Assembly: GCF_019393635.1 (NCBI RefSeq)
Contig: NC_057861.1
Coordinates: 61,116,532 to 61,180,531 of the forward strand
Direction of reading: 5' to 3'
Source of the DNA: Dromiciops gliroides
Lineage: Eukaryota > Chordata > Mammalia > Microbiotheria > Microbiotheriidae
DNA: 64,000 nucleotides
The position numbers and the translations under genes were made by a program. Shown piece after piece: positions 12,031 through 23,421 of this stretch. The stretch's first letter is position 1, and every line of letters starts with the position of its first letter. The notes beneath the pieces were generated by a model, which was given only the letters and a program-made list of their open reading frames with translations, had not been told where the DNA came from and did not search any database.

Positions 12031-12372
12031 TTTTTTAAAATCCCATCCTTTACTGAAAGCCTTTCCTAACCCCTCTTAATTCTAGTCCTTTCCCTTTGTT
12101 AATTATTTATTTATCCTTATTAATATTTATTAACTTAATTTATTAATTATTAATTTATTGGGCACTATTAATCCTGTATACCATTTGTTTGTAGAGATTT
12201 GTTTTCATGTTGCCTCCCCCATTCAACTGTGTGATCCTTCAGGTCTTTTCCCTTTCTTTTGTCTTTTTGTTTTTTGTCTTTTGACTGTCTTTTGCCTCAT
12301 CTTGTATCCCCAGTACTTTGCACAGTGACTAACACATAGTGGGTACTTAATAAATATTGATCGATTAATCTC
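12030..12372 (+). repeat. L2 LINE 3' end
   Basis: Typical L2 3' order: AAAGCCTTTCCTAACCCC, TGCCTCCCCCATT, GTATCCCCAGTACTTTGCAC, then AACACATAGTGGGTACTTAA and TAAATATTGATCGATT. A T-rich internal stretch (12240-12300) is expanded. Confidence 0.8.
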
Positions 12373-12539
12373 CAGGTACCTAGCTTATTGGCTCACTCTG
12401 CTATTATTGGTTATAAATGATCTTGATCTTTTTCTTCATGGCCTCTATTCCTAGAGTTCTCACTGCAGTGAAATTTGGTTGAACACATCCTGCTTCTTCA
12501 GGATATTTTCTAGCTCAAAAAAATGCTGCATATGGAGTG

Positions 12540-12655
12540 ACAAGGGCATGATTTTAGTCCTCAGCCAATCACTTATAAGCTGTGGTCCCTTGGCTAAATC
12601 ACTTAATATCTTTCTCTCTTACTTTCTTCATTTCTGAAATGGGAATTGGAAGACC
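12540..12655 (+). repeat. MIR-like CORE-SINE
   Basis: Carries the MIR core order: AGCTGTGGTCCCTTGGCTAA, ATCACTTAATATCTTTCTC, then CATTTCTGAAATGGG. Flanks up to about 13060 hold no recognisable feature. The 106-residue plus frame at 12768-13088 has no known domain and is probably chance. Confidence 0.6.
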
Positions 12656-13059
12656 AGCCCTAACTACCTAACATTATTTGGGGGGCATCGAACCAATTAT
12701 TGTATTTTAAAATACTTTGTAAACAGTGAAATGTTAGATTGCAAGAAAGGAAGAAAAAATAGAGAAAATGAATATGGGATGTCATCATTGTGAATCTAGT
12801 TCCCAAGTCCTTTATACCTTAGCAGATGGCCATTATGAATTAGTGTGGTTTAAAAAAAAAAAGTCATCACATGGTGGCCAATGCTCTCACGATGAGCCTT
12901 TTTGTGCTTTGCCTGCTACCATAGGTGAAGTTTTTTGTTTTAGTTGGACCTGGAAGAACTGGAGCTCTGATGACATAGCAACTGAGAAAATTCTATTTGT
13001 CAATGTGACATTGAATGTGTACAGCTGTGGAAAATCTGGTTGCTTTCATAATCATCTTT

Positions 13060-13620
13060 GTTTTCATCACACTAAAACATTGGTCTGACCATGTTACGAC
13101 TTTGTTTAAGATGCTTCACTGGTTCCCTTTTCGAATTAGGATCAAATTTCATCTGCAACTTTAAAAACTCTTTACAATCTAACTCCAACATATGCCCCTG
13201 CGATGATTTCGTATCACTAGCCCAACATAGTCTATATTCCATACAGTCAAATCCATCTACTTGTAACAATGTTCCCATCTCTCCCTTCAGAGCCATTACA
13301 CAAGTTGTCTTCCATTCTTGTGATAGAGGGGAGCCTATATTCACCTCTGCAGCTTGGATTCCCTAGCTTCACTTATTATTGAGTTTGAGTGCTAATTCCA
13401 ACAAAAATTCCTCATTTCTGTAATTGTTAGTAGTACCCCCAGTCCCACCAAATTTACTGCATACATTCCATTTTTGCTTATCTGTGTACATCTTGAATTT
13501 TCCCTGGCTCCATAGAATCAAGCTCTTAGTGGATAGAGACTATTTCATATTTTTTTATGCAAAGCACATAACAAAATACCTGGAACATTATAACCATTTC
13601 AAGAATGTTTGATATAAATT
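13060..13620 (+). repeat. L2 LINE, 3' half
   Basis: Begins with TCTGACCATGTTACGAC and TTCACTGGTTCCC, runs through AGGATCAAATTTCATCTG and ends near CACATAACAAAATACCTGG. This is the order of the L2 3' region. Frames of 90-91 residues overlap here on both strands and are repeat-derived. Confidence 0.75.
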
Positions 13621-13927
13621 GATTTAGACTTGGCCCTCTCGCTTTCTCTTATGAATTCCAAAAATCACAAAATAAACTTCTACTCCAGCTTCTCAAATCA
13701 TTAAAATAATAATCTATAGATCTAAAATGTCCCTGAAAACAAGGGGCCATTCATCTTTTGCTTGAACTCTTTCAGTTACAGGGAACATCTTCCCTAATAA
13801 AATGTCCATTCCCATTGTTTGCCTGCCTGCATTAATTGTAAGAAAAGTCTTCATTAGACTGAGTCAAAATCTACCTCCCTGGAACTGTTGCTCAAAGTTA
13901 CTAATACTATCCTCAAAAGAAAACCAG

Positions 13928-14076
13928 GAGTGGCTAGGTGGCGCAGTGGATAAAAGCACCGGCCCTGGATTCAGGAGTTCCTGAGTTCAAATTCGGCCTC
14001 AGACACTTGACACTTACTAGCTTTGTGATCTTGGGCAAGTCACTTAACCCCCACTGCCCCGAAAAAAAAAAAAAAA
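13928..14076 (+). repeat. tRNA-derived marsupial SINE
   Basis: Near-consensus copy (CTAGGTGGCGCAGTGG, ACCGGCCCTGGATTCAGG) with a long A tail. Approximate target duplications AAAAGAAAACCA occur on both sides. It lies just left of an L1 tail. Confidence 0.92.
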
Positions 14077-14156
14077 GAAAACCAAAAAATAAAAGGGAAA
14101 GGGTATGCCTATGTGTCAGTTCACAGTCTTAAGAAAGAGTAAGACTTATAAACTCC

Positions 14157-14757
14157 ATCATATGGTGATGGAATATTATTGTGCGATAAGAAATGACAAG
14201 CAGAAAGGCCTGGAAAGACTTATATGAATTGATGTATAGTGAAATGAGCAGAACAAAGAGCACATTGTACACAGACACAGCAATATTGTTTGATGAAGAA
14301 CTGTGAATGACTTAACTATTCTTAACAATACAATGATCCAAGACAATCCCAAAGGACGATTGATGAAACATAATATCCACCTCCAAAAAAAGAACTGATA
14401 TTGATGGAACACAGACTGAAACATGCTATTTTTCACTTTCATTTTTTTCTTCAAGTTTTCTTGTACAAAAATGACGAATATGGTAATATGGTACATGTAT
14501 AACCCATGTCTGATTGCTTACCACCTCAGGGAGGAGGGAGGAAAGAGAGGGAAGAAGGGATAAAAATTGTAACTCAAAATTATAAATAAAAACGTTTATT
14601 ACTTAAATAATAAAGGATCATATTACTCACTGTCTCAGAGAGGGGGGAGATGGGAGAAGGAGGGAGGGATAGAATTTGGAACTCAAAACTTTTAAAAATG
14701 TTTGAAATTGTTTTAACATGTATTTGGGAGGAAAATAAAATACTATATTTTTTAAAA
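14157..14757 (+). repeat. Two successive L1 3' ends
   Basis: 14157-14606 carries the marsupial L1 3' end: GAATATTATTGTGCGATAAG, GCCTGGAAAGACTTATATG, CATTGTACACAGACACAGC, AAATGGTACATGTATAACC. It ends in an A-rich tail. 14610-14757 repeats only the terminal part (TTACTCACTGTCTCAGAGAG through GGAGGAAAATAAAATACT), so a second, very short L1 insertion follows the first. Confidence 0.85.
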
Positions 14758-15069
14758 CTAGATTGAGGTAACCATCTAGACCCAAACCCATCAGTGAATT
14801 AGGGAAGTGTCTACCCTAAGACTTCCCTGGCAGAACAGGTAGATGTGAACATTTTGTTTCAATGGACCATGAAGGTGGTCAAAACAGGTAGTATGGAGTC
14901 CTTAGAGCTTGGTCAGACACTAAAGATACTGTGGTCACCCTCTGCATCCAGAGACATCACCAGCTGTATTGACTTTCGTCTTACCACTGCACTTGACTCT
15001 GGAAGAGTGTAAGGCTGGTAAGTTTGCACAACTCTGCCTCAAATTCAATTTACACTTGAGTCAAAAAAC
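14758..15069 (+). repeat. Marsupial interspersed repeat (Mar-type), long form
   Basis: Contains GATTGAGGTAACCATC, CCTTAGAGCTTGGTCAGAC, CACTGCACTTGACTCTGG and GTTTGCACAACTCTGCC. The same order recurs in decayed form at 18940-19104, ending in GGTCCTCTTAAAGAATGAA. Related sequence reads in the other orientation at 31085-31300 and 54265-54365. I recognise it as a recurring non-coding repeat but cannot name the family with confidence. Confidence 0.55.
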
Positions 15070-15305
15070 ATCACCCACACCATTTTACTATTTCATTATT
15101 TTATTATTCAATGATTTTGCTTTTTAATCTACAATCACACAAATTTCCCTCTTCTACATTTCACAGGTAATGAGTCTTCCTTATCCTCAGGAATATATGA
15201 GAAAGAAATAATTTATTACTATTACTGTATACAACATTCTCTTGGTTCTGTTCACTTCGCTCTTCATTATTTCATGCAAGTCTTTCCATGTTTTTCTACA
15301 ATCAA
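15070..15305 (-). repeat. L1 3' end, antisense
   Basis: Plus-strand motifs GTATACAACATTCTCTTGG, TTCACTTCGCTCTTCATTAT and CAAGTCTTTCCATGTTTTTC are the reverse of the L1 3' end. Inserted at the left limit of block A, within L2 sequence. Confidence 0.75.
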
Positions 15306-15625
15306 GCTGCCTCAGACATAGTACTCCCTTACACAATCCTCTATGCCTAGAATGCACTCCTTCCTATCTTATAGAATCCCTTATTTCCTGCAAGATGAAC
15401 TCAAACACCACCTTCTACATGAAATTTTATTTTGATTTCTCTTAAATTCTACTGCCTTCCCTCTCTAAACTACCTTGTATTTATTCCAAATATTCTTAAA
15501 TATGTCCATGTTTTCTGGTAGAACTTAAGTTTCTTGAGAGCAGGGATAGATTCAATTTTGTCTTTGTATCCTCTTGCACTTTCTAGCCCACAGTAAGTGT
15601 GTAATAAATGCTTTTTGACTGGTAA
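15306..15625 (+). repeat. L2 LINE 3' end
   Basis: Motifs CTACTGCCTTCCCTCTCTAA, TTGAGAGCAGGGATAGATTC and CAGTAAGTGTGTAATAAATG mark the L2 3' end. It is shared with 40610-40925, so it predates the A/B duplication. Confidence 0.8.
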
Positions 15626-15917
15626 TCTTAATATCTCACAACATTTCCACAATGTAGCTACTGAAACTGGGTCCATGAACTTTGATACGCAATAACCTCA
15701 CTTCCCCAATTTTCTGTGGGGTATGGTTCCTTGCATTAAGAGAAGACAATAGCTTCCCCATGTTATTCCTTAAGGTGTAGGGTTGAGGAATATTTCTACA
15801 TATGAAAATATGAGACCTTTGAAAACCTGGGTAACTGGTTTTCATTTGTTGTCCAGAACTTAGACTAGGAAAGCAAATGAGATTTAAGGTATAATCCCAT
15901 TAGAAAAAAATGATACT

Positions 15918-16063
15918 GGGGCAGCTAGGTGGCACAGTGGATAAATCATTGGCCCTGGATTCAGGAGGACCTAAGTTCAAATCCAGCCTCAAAACACTTG
16001 ACACTTACTAGCTGTGTGACCCCGGGCATGTCACATAACCTTCATTGCCCCGCCTAAAAAAAA
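15918..16063 (+). repeat. tRNA-derived marsupial SINE
   Basis: GGGCAGCTAGGTGGCACAGT head, standard core and A tail. Target duplication of the form AAAAAA(A/G)TGATAC on both sides. Absent at the matching place in block B. Confidence 0.92.
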
Positions 16064-16458
16064 GTGATACCTACCACTAATATCTAAGGAGAATGTAAAG
16101 GATGGTATAGTTCATTAGTGTCAAACTCAAATAGGAATAGGGACTGCTAAAATGTGCCTACAGATCCCTGTGGACTATGTATTAACCTAGTAAACCACAT
16201 ACTAATATTATCTATGTTTTATTGTACTTTTATTTATCTTGTTAAATACTTCCCAATTACCTTTAAATTTGGTTCAGGTCATATTTGGGAGTATTATTGG
16301 ATACATGTGTTCCATAGGCCACATGTTTGAGACATCTTGTCTATACCTACCTGAAGAACTAAATGAGTCACCAGCACTAAAATTAGATATATAATTGGCA
16401 GAATAGGCTACATTTGTATACTGAGAACTGGAAGGAACATTAGAAGTTATCTAGTCCA
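16064..16458. other. Block A spacer between SINEs, no gene
   Basis: Contains an AGTCACCAGCACTAAAA stretch and a GAACTGGAAGGAACATTAGAA motif of the CR1/L3-derived type that is common in this window. Partly matches 41200-41360 of block B. No frame or other structure recognised. Confidence 0.4.
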
Positions 16459-16459
16459 G

Positions 16460-16608
16460 CGCAGCTAGGTGGTGCAGTGGATAAAGCATCGGCTCTAGAT
16501 TCAGGAGGATGTGAGTTCAAATCTGGCCTCAGGCACTTGACACTTACTAACTGGGTGACTGTGGGCAAGTCACTTAACCCTCATTGTCCTGCCCCCCCCA
16601 CAAAAAAG
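16460..16608 (+). repeat. tRNA-derived marsupial SINE
   Basis: Standard head and core with a C-run/A-run tail (CCCCCCCCACAAAAAA). Target duplication GAAGTTATCTA(G/A)TC on both sides. Confidence 0.92.
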
Positions 16609-17385
16609 GGGGGAACGAAGTTATCTAATCTAATTTATACTTAAGTAGGAATACCTCACTAATTATAGGATATAATCTGGGAAGGGAACTTAGAGCTCAT
16701 ATAGCTACCCATCTCATTACTCTGATAAACAAACTGAGGCCCAAAGTATAGAAGTGACTTGTTTAAGGTCAATAAGCAGCAGAACTAGAATATAAAGCAA
16801 GTTCATCTTTCTCCAAAGCCAGGTCAAGTTCCACAATAAGAAGTATGCATTCACCCTAAGCTTGACGATATCTGGTAGAAGGGAATTTCTTGCCTGATGA
16901 GGCATACCATTCACACATGGAAGGGATCTCAGGCATCAATCACTATCCTAAGGAAAGAACCTACTCATACTGCCTCATATGACTATTCGTTGATTCTGTT
17001 AGGACACTTAGAGTAAGGGTGTCTCATTATTTTATAAAGAGATCCATTTATAGATTTGTAGATTCTTCATAGTAAGACCTCAAAGGGACTTCAGAGTATA
17101 ACTAGTTCAACCCCTATTCAAATCATGATGATTGTCTACAGAAATGTACATAAACAATCCCCCAACATTCTACTGAAGATCACCAGCTTTGAGTAACTTA
17201 CTATCCCATAAGAGAGCCAATTCCATTATTAGACAGCTCTCATTATTAGGAAGCTTTCTGCCAGGGTTCCCTATTGACCTATAGGGAGCTAAGATGTTCC
17301 AGGAATGGAAAGACAATTGTATCGTTCACCTAATGAAGAGCTAAGGGGACTCTAGTTATCACAAATATTCCCCTACCTGTCAGTG

Positions 17386-17562
17386 CCCCCAGGGAAACCA
17401 TCAGTTCTGGGATGAGAGGTAGTCTACTTATGCCTTACAGAGACATCATTCTTCATACCTGAGGTCATCTCTATACCTTTTCTCTGGCGAACAGCTTGTG
17501 TCTTCCTTCCTGACAAGAAGCAAGATCAGTCAAACGTGGCTTCTTGGTGATGCCCAGTAAGT
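17386..17562 (+). promoter_or_regulatory. Candidate distal promoter and 5'-UTR exon of receptor A
   Basis: Inference from conservation. An EBF/Olf-1-like motif CCCCCAGGGA (17386-17395, one mismatch to TCCCNNGGGA) is followed about 160 bp later by a strong 5' splice site, GATGCCCA|GTAAGTA (GT at 17557). The same pair occurs in block B at 42134 and 42321. The donor, but not a clear EBF motif, also occurs in upstream units 1 and 2. Olfactory receptor genes typically have non-coding 5' exons kilobases upstream, with EBF and homeodomain sites in the promoter. The coding exon acceptor lies at 26390-26391, giving an intron of about 8.8 kb. No TATA box is evident. Confidence 0.4.
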
Positions 17563-17769
17563 ATCATGAGGGAAAGAGACAATGTGAAAGGAGGGGAGGC
17601 AAGGGCAAGACATATCCCTTTCATCCTCAGAAATCCAGAAAGAAAATGGCAAGCCCCCAAAAATCCAAATCATAGTCCAATCTAGCTCAGAGTGTAGTCC
17701 TGTCTGATCAAGCTTTGGGTCTAGTTAAAAGTCCAGAGTCCACCAAGACCAAAGGACTGAGGGGTAGTG

Positions 17770-18030
17770 CAGTCCTGGGGTAAGAGCCAGAGATTCAAAA
17801 TCAAGAAAAGTCAATTTAATTCCAGCTCTGCTACTGACTACCTGTATGACTTTGGGCAATTCAATTCCCTTGTGTGTGTGGGTGGGGGGAAGGTCATTCT
17901 TTTTTTTAGGCAATTGGGATTAAATGACTTTCCCAGGGACACACAGTTATTAAGTGTCTGGGGTCAAATTTGAACTCAGGTCCTCCTGACTTCAGGGTTG
18001 GTGTTCTATCAATTGCACCATTTTCTATGC
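17770..18030. repeat. MIR-like SINE (+) followed by marsupial SINE (-)
   Basis: 17770-17875 reads as MIR in plus orientation (GATTCAAAATCAAG, TCCAGCTCTGCTACTGACTA, CTTTGGGCAA). 17895-18030 reads as the minus strand of the tRNA-derived or related SINE (CCCAGGGACACACAGTTA, TGAACTCAGGTCCTCCTGAC, CTATCAATTGCACCA). This second copy is more diverged than most plus-strand copies. Confidence 0.7.
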
Positions 18031-18351
18031 ATTGATACCATGAAATGGGAAGATACTTACTTTATGTATTGCACAGTTTTTACTGTGATTTAATATATGT
18101 TTGTGGAAATGTCTGGTAAACTTAAATCACCAAATAAATTTTAGCTGTTGTTGTTATTATAATAGCAAAGAAGAGACCTCAGTGAAGACCAATGATCTCA
18201 AATAATTAAGGAGTCCAGGAAGGCTCTTTGACCAGCAGCATATACTGAATTCCCCACTGTAATGCCTAGAAGGACAGAAACCTTGTCTTGTGTCCAAAGA
18301 CTGAGACTAGGATCATGGTTAATTCTTGCCATAAAAGTATTCTGGATCTCA

Positions 18352-18500
18352 GGGGCAGCTAGGTGGTGCAGTGGATAAAGCACAAGCCCTGGATTGAGGA
18401 GGACCGGAGTTCAAATCCGGCCTCAGACACTTGACACTTACTTGCTGTGTGACCATGAGCAAGTCACTTAACCCTCATTGCCCCGCAAAAAAAAAAAAAA
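18352..18500 (+). repeat. tRNA-derived marsupial SINE
   Basis: Near-consensus head and core with an A tail of about 18. Target duplication AAAGTATTCTGG on both sides (left near 18335-18346, right near 18502-18513). Absent from block B at the equivalent place. Confidence 0.93.
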
Positions 18501-20181
18501 AAAAGTATTCTGGTTCTACAAAGCAGGGAAATGTTCTATAGCTTAAACTTTGCATTGTCAACAGGGTTGACTCTCATAGTATGTGGCCAGAGTAGGAAGA
18601 GATTAAGGAAGGATTCTATCCCCTATAAATTTAATGAAGTATGTAAGATTATTTCCTATAAGTAAAAGGGAGACAAGAAAATATGAGATTGGGGGAAGAT
18701 CGGAATTCTACTGTCAAAGACAAAGTTGTGAGAATGACTCAGACCTAGGCTGTTATACATGGGCTGGGTGACATGGGGCTTAGGATAAATCAGAAGAAGT
18801 TTCTCTTGTGAGAAACAAAAACAAAGATGAGCAGATAACAGGATTTTGTCTCAATTCTTACTTAGCCCTTAGTCATGGAATAGACATTTCTTCAGGCAAA
18901 CTGATACTTGGTAAAGACCTTAATTTAGAAAGGGTAAAGTCACTACTGCATCCTGGGTCATTGAAAGTTATCTTGACTTCTGTCTTGCTACTTTGATGAC
19001 ACTAGAGGAGAGAGTGATGCTGAGGACTTTGTGCAACTCTACCTCAATTCATACAGTTCATGGGTAAGTTAAGATGCCATTGGTCCTCTTAAAGAATGAA
19101 AGATGAACAACAATTATTTTTTTTCAACAAACATTTATTTTATTTTTTCCAGTTATATGTAAGGGCAGTTTTCAACATTCATTTTCATAAGATTTAGAGT
19201 TTCAAATTTTTCTCCCTCCCTCACTTTCTTTCCCCCTCCATATATGGAGGTTATATATGTACAATCCACAAGTGCTCTTTATATCAGTTCTTTCTATGGA
19301 GGTGGATAGTATGCTTCATCATTAGTACCCTGGGATTGTCTTGGATCATTGCATTGCTGAGAGTACTGCTGTCACTATGCACAATCTCCACCCAGTTCTA
19401 CTCACTTCACTATACATCAATTCATATGAGTCTTTCCAAGTTTTTCTGGTGTCATCCTGTTTGTCATTTCCTATAACACAATACCATTCCACTACAATCA
19501 TATACCACAGCTTCTTCAGTCATTCCTCGATTGATGGACATTCTCTTGATTCCCAGTTCTTAGCCACCACAAAGAGTTGCTATAAATATTTTTTGTACAA
19601 TTTTCTCCCTTTTCTCTTTTTCATGATTACTATTGTTAACTGTTTCCCTTCCATCCTATTCCTTCCCCATGATATTAACTCTATTGTCTATCTTCTTTCA
19701 CATTATCCCTATTCAAAAGTGATTTGCTTCTGTCTGACCCCTCCCCCAATCTGCCCTCCCTTCTTTTGCTCCTCTCTCTTTATTCACTTCCCCTCCTATT
19801 TTCTTGCAGGGTTACATAGATTACTCCACCCAATTGAGTGTGTATGTTATTCCATCCTTGAGTCAATTCTGATGAGATCGAAGTCTTTGAGCCAATACTG
19901 ATAAGTGTAAGGCTCATTTACTGCCCAGATTAAATAGATTACTACACCCAATTGGGGGGGAGGGGGGCTTAATCCCTCCTTGAGGCAACTGATGAGATTA
20001 AGGTATTTGAGCCTATTCTGATGAGTGTAAAATTCATTTACTGCCCTGCTCCTCCCCCATCTCTTTCCTCACTCCATAAGCCCTTTTCCGGTTTCTTTCA
20101 TGTGGGATTTCACCCCATGCTACCTCTGTCCTTCTCCCTCCCCCAGTGCATTCCCCTCACCCCTCAATTTAACACTAAAGA

Positions 20182-20329
20182 GGGGCAGCTAGGTGGCGCA
20201 GTGGATAGAGCACTGGCCCTGGAGTCAGGAGTACCTGAGTTCAAATCCGGCCTCAGACACTTAACACTTACTAGCTGTGTGACCCTGGGCAAGTCACTTA
20301 ACCCCAATTGCCTCACTAAAAAAAAAAAA
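20182..20329 (+). repeat. tRNA-derived marsupial SINE nested in HAL1
   Basis: Near-consensus copy with perfect target duplications TTAACACTAAAG (20169-20180 and 20330-20341). It is younger than the HAL1 host. Confidence 0.95.
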
Positions 20330-20351
20330 TTAACACTAAAGATGTCATCAT

Positions 20352-20475
20352 GGGGCAGCTAGATGACACAGTGGACAAAGCATCCATCCTGGACCCAGGG
20401 GGATCCCAGCCCAAACCCAGCCTCAGACACAAGACAGTCACCCACTGCACGACCCCAGGTATGTCCCCCAACTCC
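20352..20475 (+). repeat. Captured, unusual SINE-like module inside HAL1
   Basis: Recognisable from GGGCAGCTAG, CCTGGACCCAGG and CAGCCTCAGACAC, but it differs from the other SINEs mainly by T-to-C and G-to-A changes. A homologous module follows the same flank (GATGTCATCATGG) at 30452 in the second HAL1. It therefore belonged to the HAL1 source element rather than being a new insertion. It lies antisense to HAL1. Confidence 0.65.
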
Positions 20476-20529
20476 AATTTTTTATGGTTCTCTAGGGTCT
20501 TGTATTTGAAAGTCAGATTTGCCATTCAG

Positions 20530-21430
20530 TTCAGGTCTTTTCATCATGAATACCTGAAAGTCCTCTTTTTTTTATTGAAGTCCCATTTTTTCCTCTGAAA
20601 GTGATTCTTGGTTGTAACCCCAATTCCTTTGCCCTCTGGAATATCATATTTCATGCCCTCTGGTCCTTTAATGCAGAAGCTGCTAGATCTTGTGCTATCC
20701 TGAATGGGGTTCCACAGTATTTGAATTCTTTCTTTTTGGCAACTTGCAATATTTTCTCCTTGACCTGAGAGTTCTGGAATTTGGCTATAATATTCCTCGG
20801 AGTTTTCCTTTTGGGATCTCTTTTAAGAGGTGATCAGTGGATTCTTTCAATTTCTATTTTACCTTCTGCTTCTAGAATATCAGGGCAATTATTCCTAACG
20901 ATTTCTTGGAAGATGATGTCTAAGCTCTTTCCTTGATCATGGTTTTGAGGTAGAGCAATAATTTTCAAATTATCTCTCCTGGACCTTGTTTATAGGTCAG
21001 CAGTTTTTCCAAGAAGATATTTCACATTGCCCTCTATTTTGTATTCATTTGGATTAGCTTTATTGTGTCTTGGTTTCTCATAAAGTCACTAGCTTCCATT
21101 TGTTCAATCCTAATTCTTAGGCAATTATTTTCATCAGAGAGCTTTTGTACCTCCTTTTCCATTTGGCCAGTTTGGCTTTACAGGCTGTTGACTTTTTTCT
21201 CATGTCTTTCCTGCATCACCCTCATTTCTCTTTCCATTTTTTCCTCTACCTCTCTAACTTCTTCAAAGTCCTTTTTGAGTGCCTCTATGGCCTGAGACCA
21301 AATCATATTTTTCTTGGAAGCTTTAGATATAGGGGCCCTGATGTTGACATCTTCCTCTGAGGGTGCACCTTGATCTTCCTTGTCACTGAAGAAACTTTTT
21401 GTGATCCTCACCTTTCTCTGTCTTCTCATC
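20530..21430 (-). pseudogene. L1/HAL1 ORF1 protein relic
   Basis: On the minus strand an 83-residue open start (21429-21178, beginning MRRQRKVRITK) is rich in E/K/R with heptad-like spacing (EALKKDFEEVREVEEKMERE), the coiled-coil N-terminal part of L1 ORF1p. Beyond it, in broken frames, come PRNIIAKF and IAQDLAASALK-like stretches typical of the ORF1p RNA-binding and C-terminal domains, then a degenerate end near 20530. Stops and frame changes show it is not a working gene. Confidence 0.75.
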
Positions 21431-22254
21431 TTGCCTTTCTTTTACTAGACTTTTAGCTCCTTAAAGTGGGGCACTGTTTCCAGGCTGCACTGTCCCAAGC
21501 TTCAGAAGGTCCCAAGTGGTATGATTTAAGGAGAAGCAGATTCTTCACCTGCCTGACCTATTCCCTGGTCCATAGATGACCCCAGACCAACTTGCTAATC
21601 AACCATTTTTGTGTGTTGTGGTTATCAGCTCTGATGAGCATGTGCCCCTTCCCCATCTGGGACACTGCTACTCAAGACCACCTCCTGGTTCCCAGCAGGG
21701 GTGAAAAACCCAAGTTATACTTCAGCACCAGCATAAACCCCTGCCATCTCCCCCATGCCAAGGGCTCCACCCTCTCTCCAGACTGTGAGCTTAGTTCCAG
21801 ATGACACTGGCACTGCAGCTGATTCAGAGTCTCTAGGGGTAGTCTCTTTCTCTGGTGAGGCCTTCCTGGGACTGGGTCTATGTCAGGGTGACTGTGGGGT
21901 TGGGCTCCATTCCTGTCTCAGCACAGAAGCATCCTCCTTCTGACCTTCCAAGACGTTCTTGGTTAGAAGATGATTTCAGCACATTCTGCTATGGGTTTTG
22001 CTGCTCCAGGAATTGTCCTATGGCATTATTTGGATGTTTTTTGGAGCAATCGTGTCATGAGTTTGAGAGCTCACTCGAACAAAAATTATTTTGTGAATTT
22101 GGACAAGTTACTTCCTTTCCCCACCTGATCCCAGTTTCCTTATAAAATGAAGATATTGGATACAGTAGGTCAGGCATCCTATATTCAAATCTTTTGCTCA
22201 TTTTGACATTGTATGTTCTAAGATCTTTCCAATTTTAAAACCTAAAATTCCAGC

Positions 22255-22680
22255 TGTGATGTTTAAAATTGAATGTGTGGTTGCCTTAAATTAGAAAAGC
22301 TTTAGCACCAGTCTTTGGGCATTAAGCATTTATTAAAGTATATTAGGAGTTAGCAAAGAGAGAGAGGCCTGCATCTAGCTATCTAAGAGAGAGAGTGTGT
22401 GTTTCTCCAACAGCTGGTTCTTGCACGAAAAGACCCTGCTCCTCCGCTGCTTCTCCCAGAAGCCCCCTGTGCAACAGGATGTAGGACCCTCCACACACAC
22501 AGCTCCAAGCTAATTGGCTGGTAACTTTGATTACCACAGGTAATCACAGGTGGCAGGCACAACTTCTGGATGCCCATCCAGCCTTCAAAACCTCAGAAAG
22601 GTCACCTCATGCTTTCTCCTCAAGGCAGAGCTTCCCTGCAATGTCTTTTTCAGCAGGTTGGTCATGCTCTAATTCTCACA
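22255..22680 (-). mobile_element. Solo LTR of an endogenous retrovirus
   Basis: TGTGATG to CTCACA segment of about 426 bp. The minus strand carries an AATAAA signal (TTTAATAAATGCTTAATGC) and a TTCTAATTTAAGGCAACCAC U5 block, as in the LTRs at 4911 and 29880. Its middle (TCCACACACACAGCTCCAAG, AACTTCTGGATGCC) matches the LTR at 51880-52797. Block B has a pyrimidine microsatellite and no LTR at this place. A fossil with no internal viral sequence. Confidence 0.65.
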
Positions 22681-22689
22681 CCATCTCTA

Positions 22690-23421
22690 CTCATCTATTT
22701 GTACTTTATGGCCTTTTTCAATTGTAGAGTTGTTTTTCAATGTTGCACTGTGCTTGTCCTGCACCCACATTGCCTACACTAGCCAAGGATTCTCATTGAC
22801 TAACAGATTCACATATTGGTTGGCCACATTGGATACAGCTTTGCCTTTTGGATGAGATTACTGCTTATTCTGCTCTCCATTATAGAAGATGATACAGATT
22901 TAAGCCAATTCCCTAAAGAGTACAAACCTGTACAAGACCTTTGTTAGTATACTGTGTCTACCTCTTAGGGAGTCAACAAACAATTATCAAATGTGCTTAC
23001 TAGGCACTATATATAGTCACCTGTGTCATCAAGGAGGACCTGTCACTTCTGGACCTCAGTTTCTTGATCTACATAAAGTGGTGAGGCTAAAAATATAACC
23101 CTTAAAATTGAATTAAAAGAATAGTGATTCCATGGATAAGTGGTCATGTTTAATCTCTTCTGAAAGAATTTCAGTGATGGAAAACTCACTGTGTCCCCAA
23201 GTATCCCATTTCATTTCTGGATAAATTCTATTGTTAGAAGATCTCCCCTTAAACTGAGTCAAAAACAGCATTCCTGTAACACCATACATGGTCTTTTTTC
23301 TATCTTCTGAAAATATCACTAGGGTGAAAATGATGAACAAATCATATTTGAAAATATCTCTCTTATATGTGTTCAAACTTTTCAGATATCTAGGTTCTTG
23401 GACCTTGCCCATATTTTAGAC
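22690..23421. other. Block A spacer, no gene
   Basis: Aligns with 43560-43980 and 50980-51250 of block B with no coding potential. B contains about 7 kb between the sequences matching A positions 23090 and 23110. The frame at 23113-23412 (-) is not gene-like. Confidence 0.5.

Larger units (their letters stand above)
19121..22076 (-). mobile_element. HAL1-like (half-length L1) retrotransposon
   Basis: Flanked by 16-base target duplications GAACAA(C/A)AATTATTTT (19105-19120 and 22077-22092). On the minus strand the order is 5' UTR (22076 to about 21430), ORF1 (about 21430-20530), a purine-rich spacer holding a captured SINE (20340-20480), then an L1 3' end (about 19600-19121). ORF2, the reverse transcriptase, is missing, so spacer joins directly to 3' UTR near 19600. 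The order is shared with 29181-33302. It would need a full L1 in trans. It is absent from block B, so it inserted after the duplication. A younger SINE (20182) sits inside it. Confidence 0.85.

Noticed and set aside
12768-13088. A 106-residue cysteine/histidine-containing frame that hints at zinc binding
   Set aside because: C and H spacing does not repeat as in zinc fingers; flanked by MIR and L2 sequence; no splice or homology support.
19341-19901. A 186-residue plus-strand frame
   Set aside because: Lies antisense in the HAL1 3' end and spacer; the sequence is reverse L1, not a gene.
21065-21360. Plus-strand frames rich in S, F and L
   Set aside because: Reverse strand of the HAL1 ORF1 coiled-coil region.
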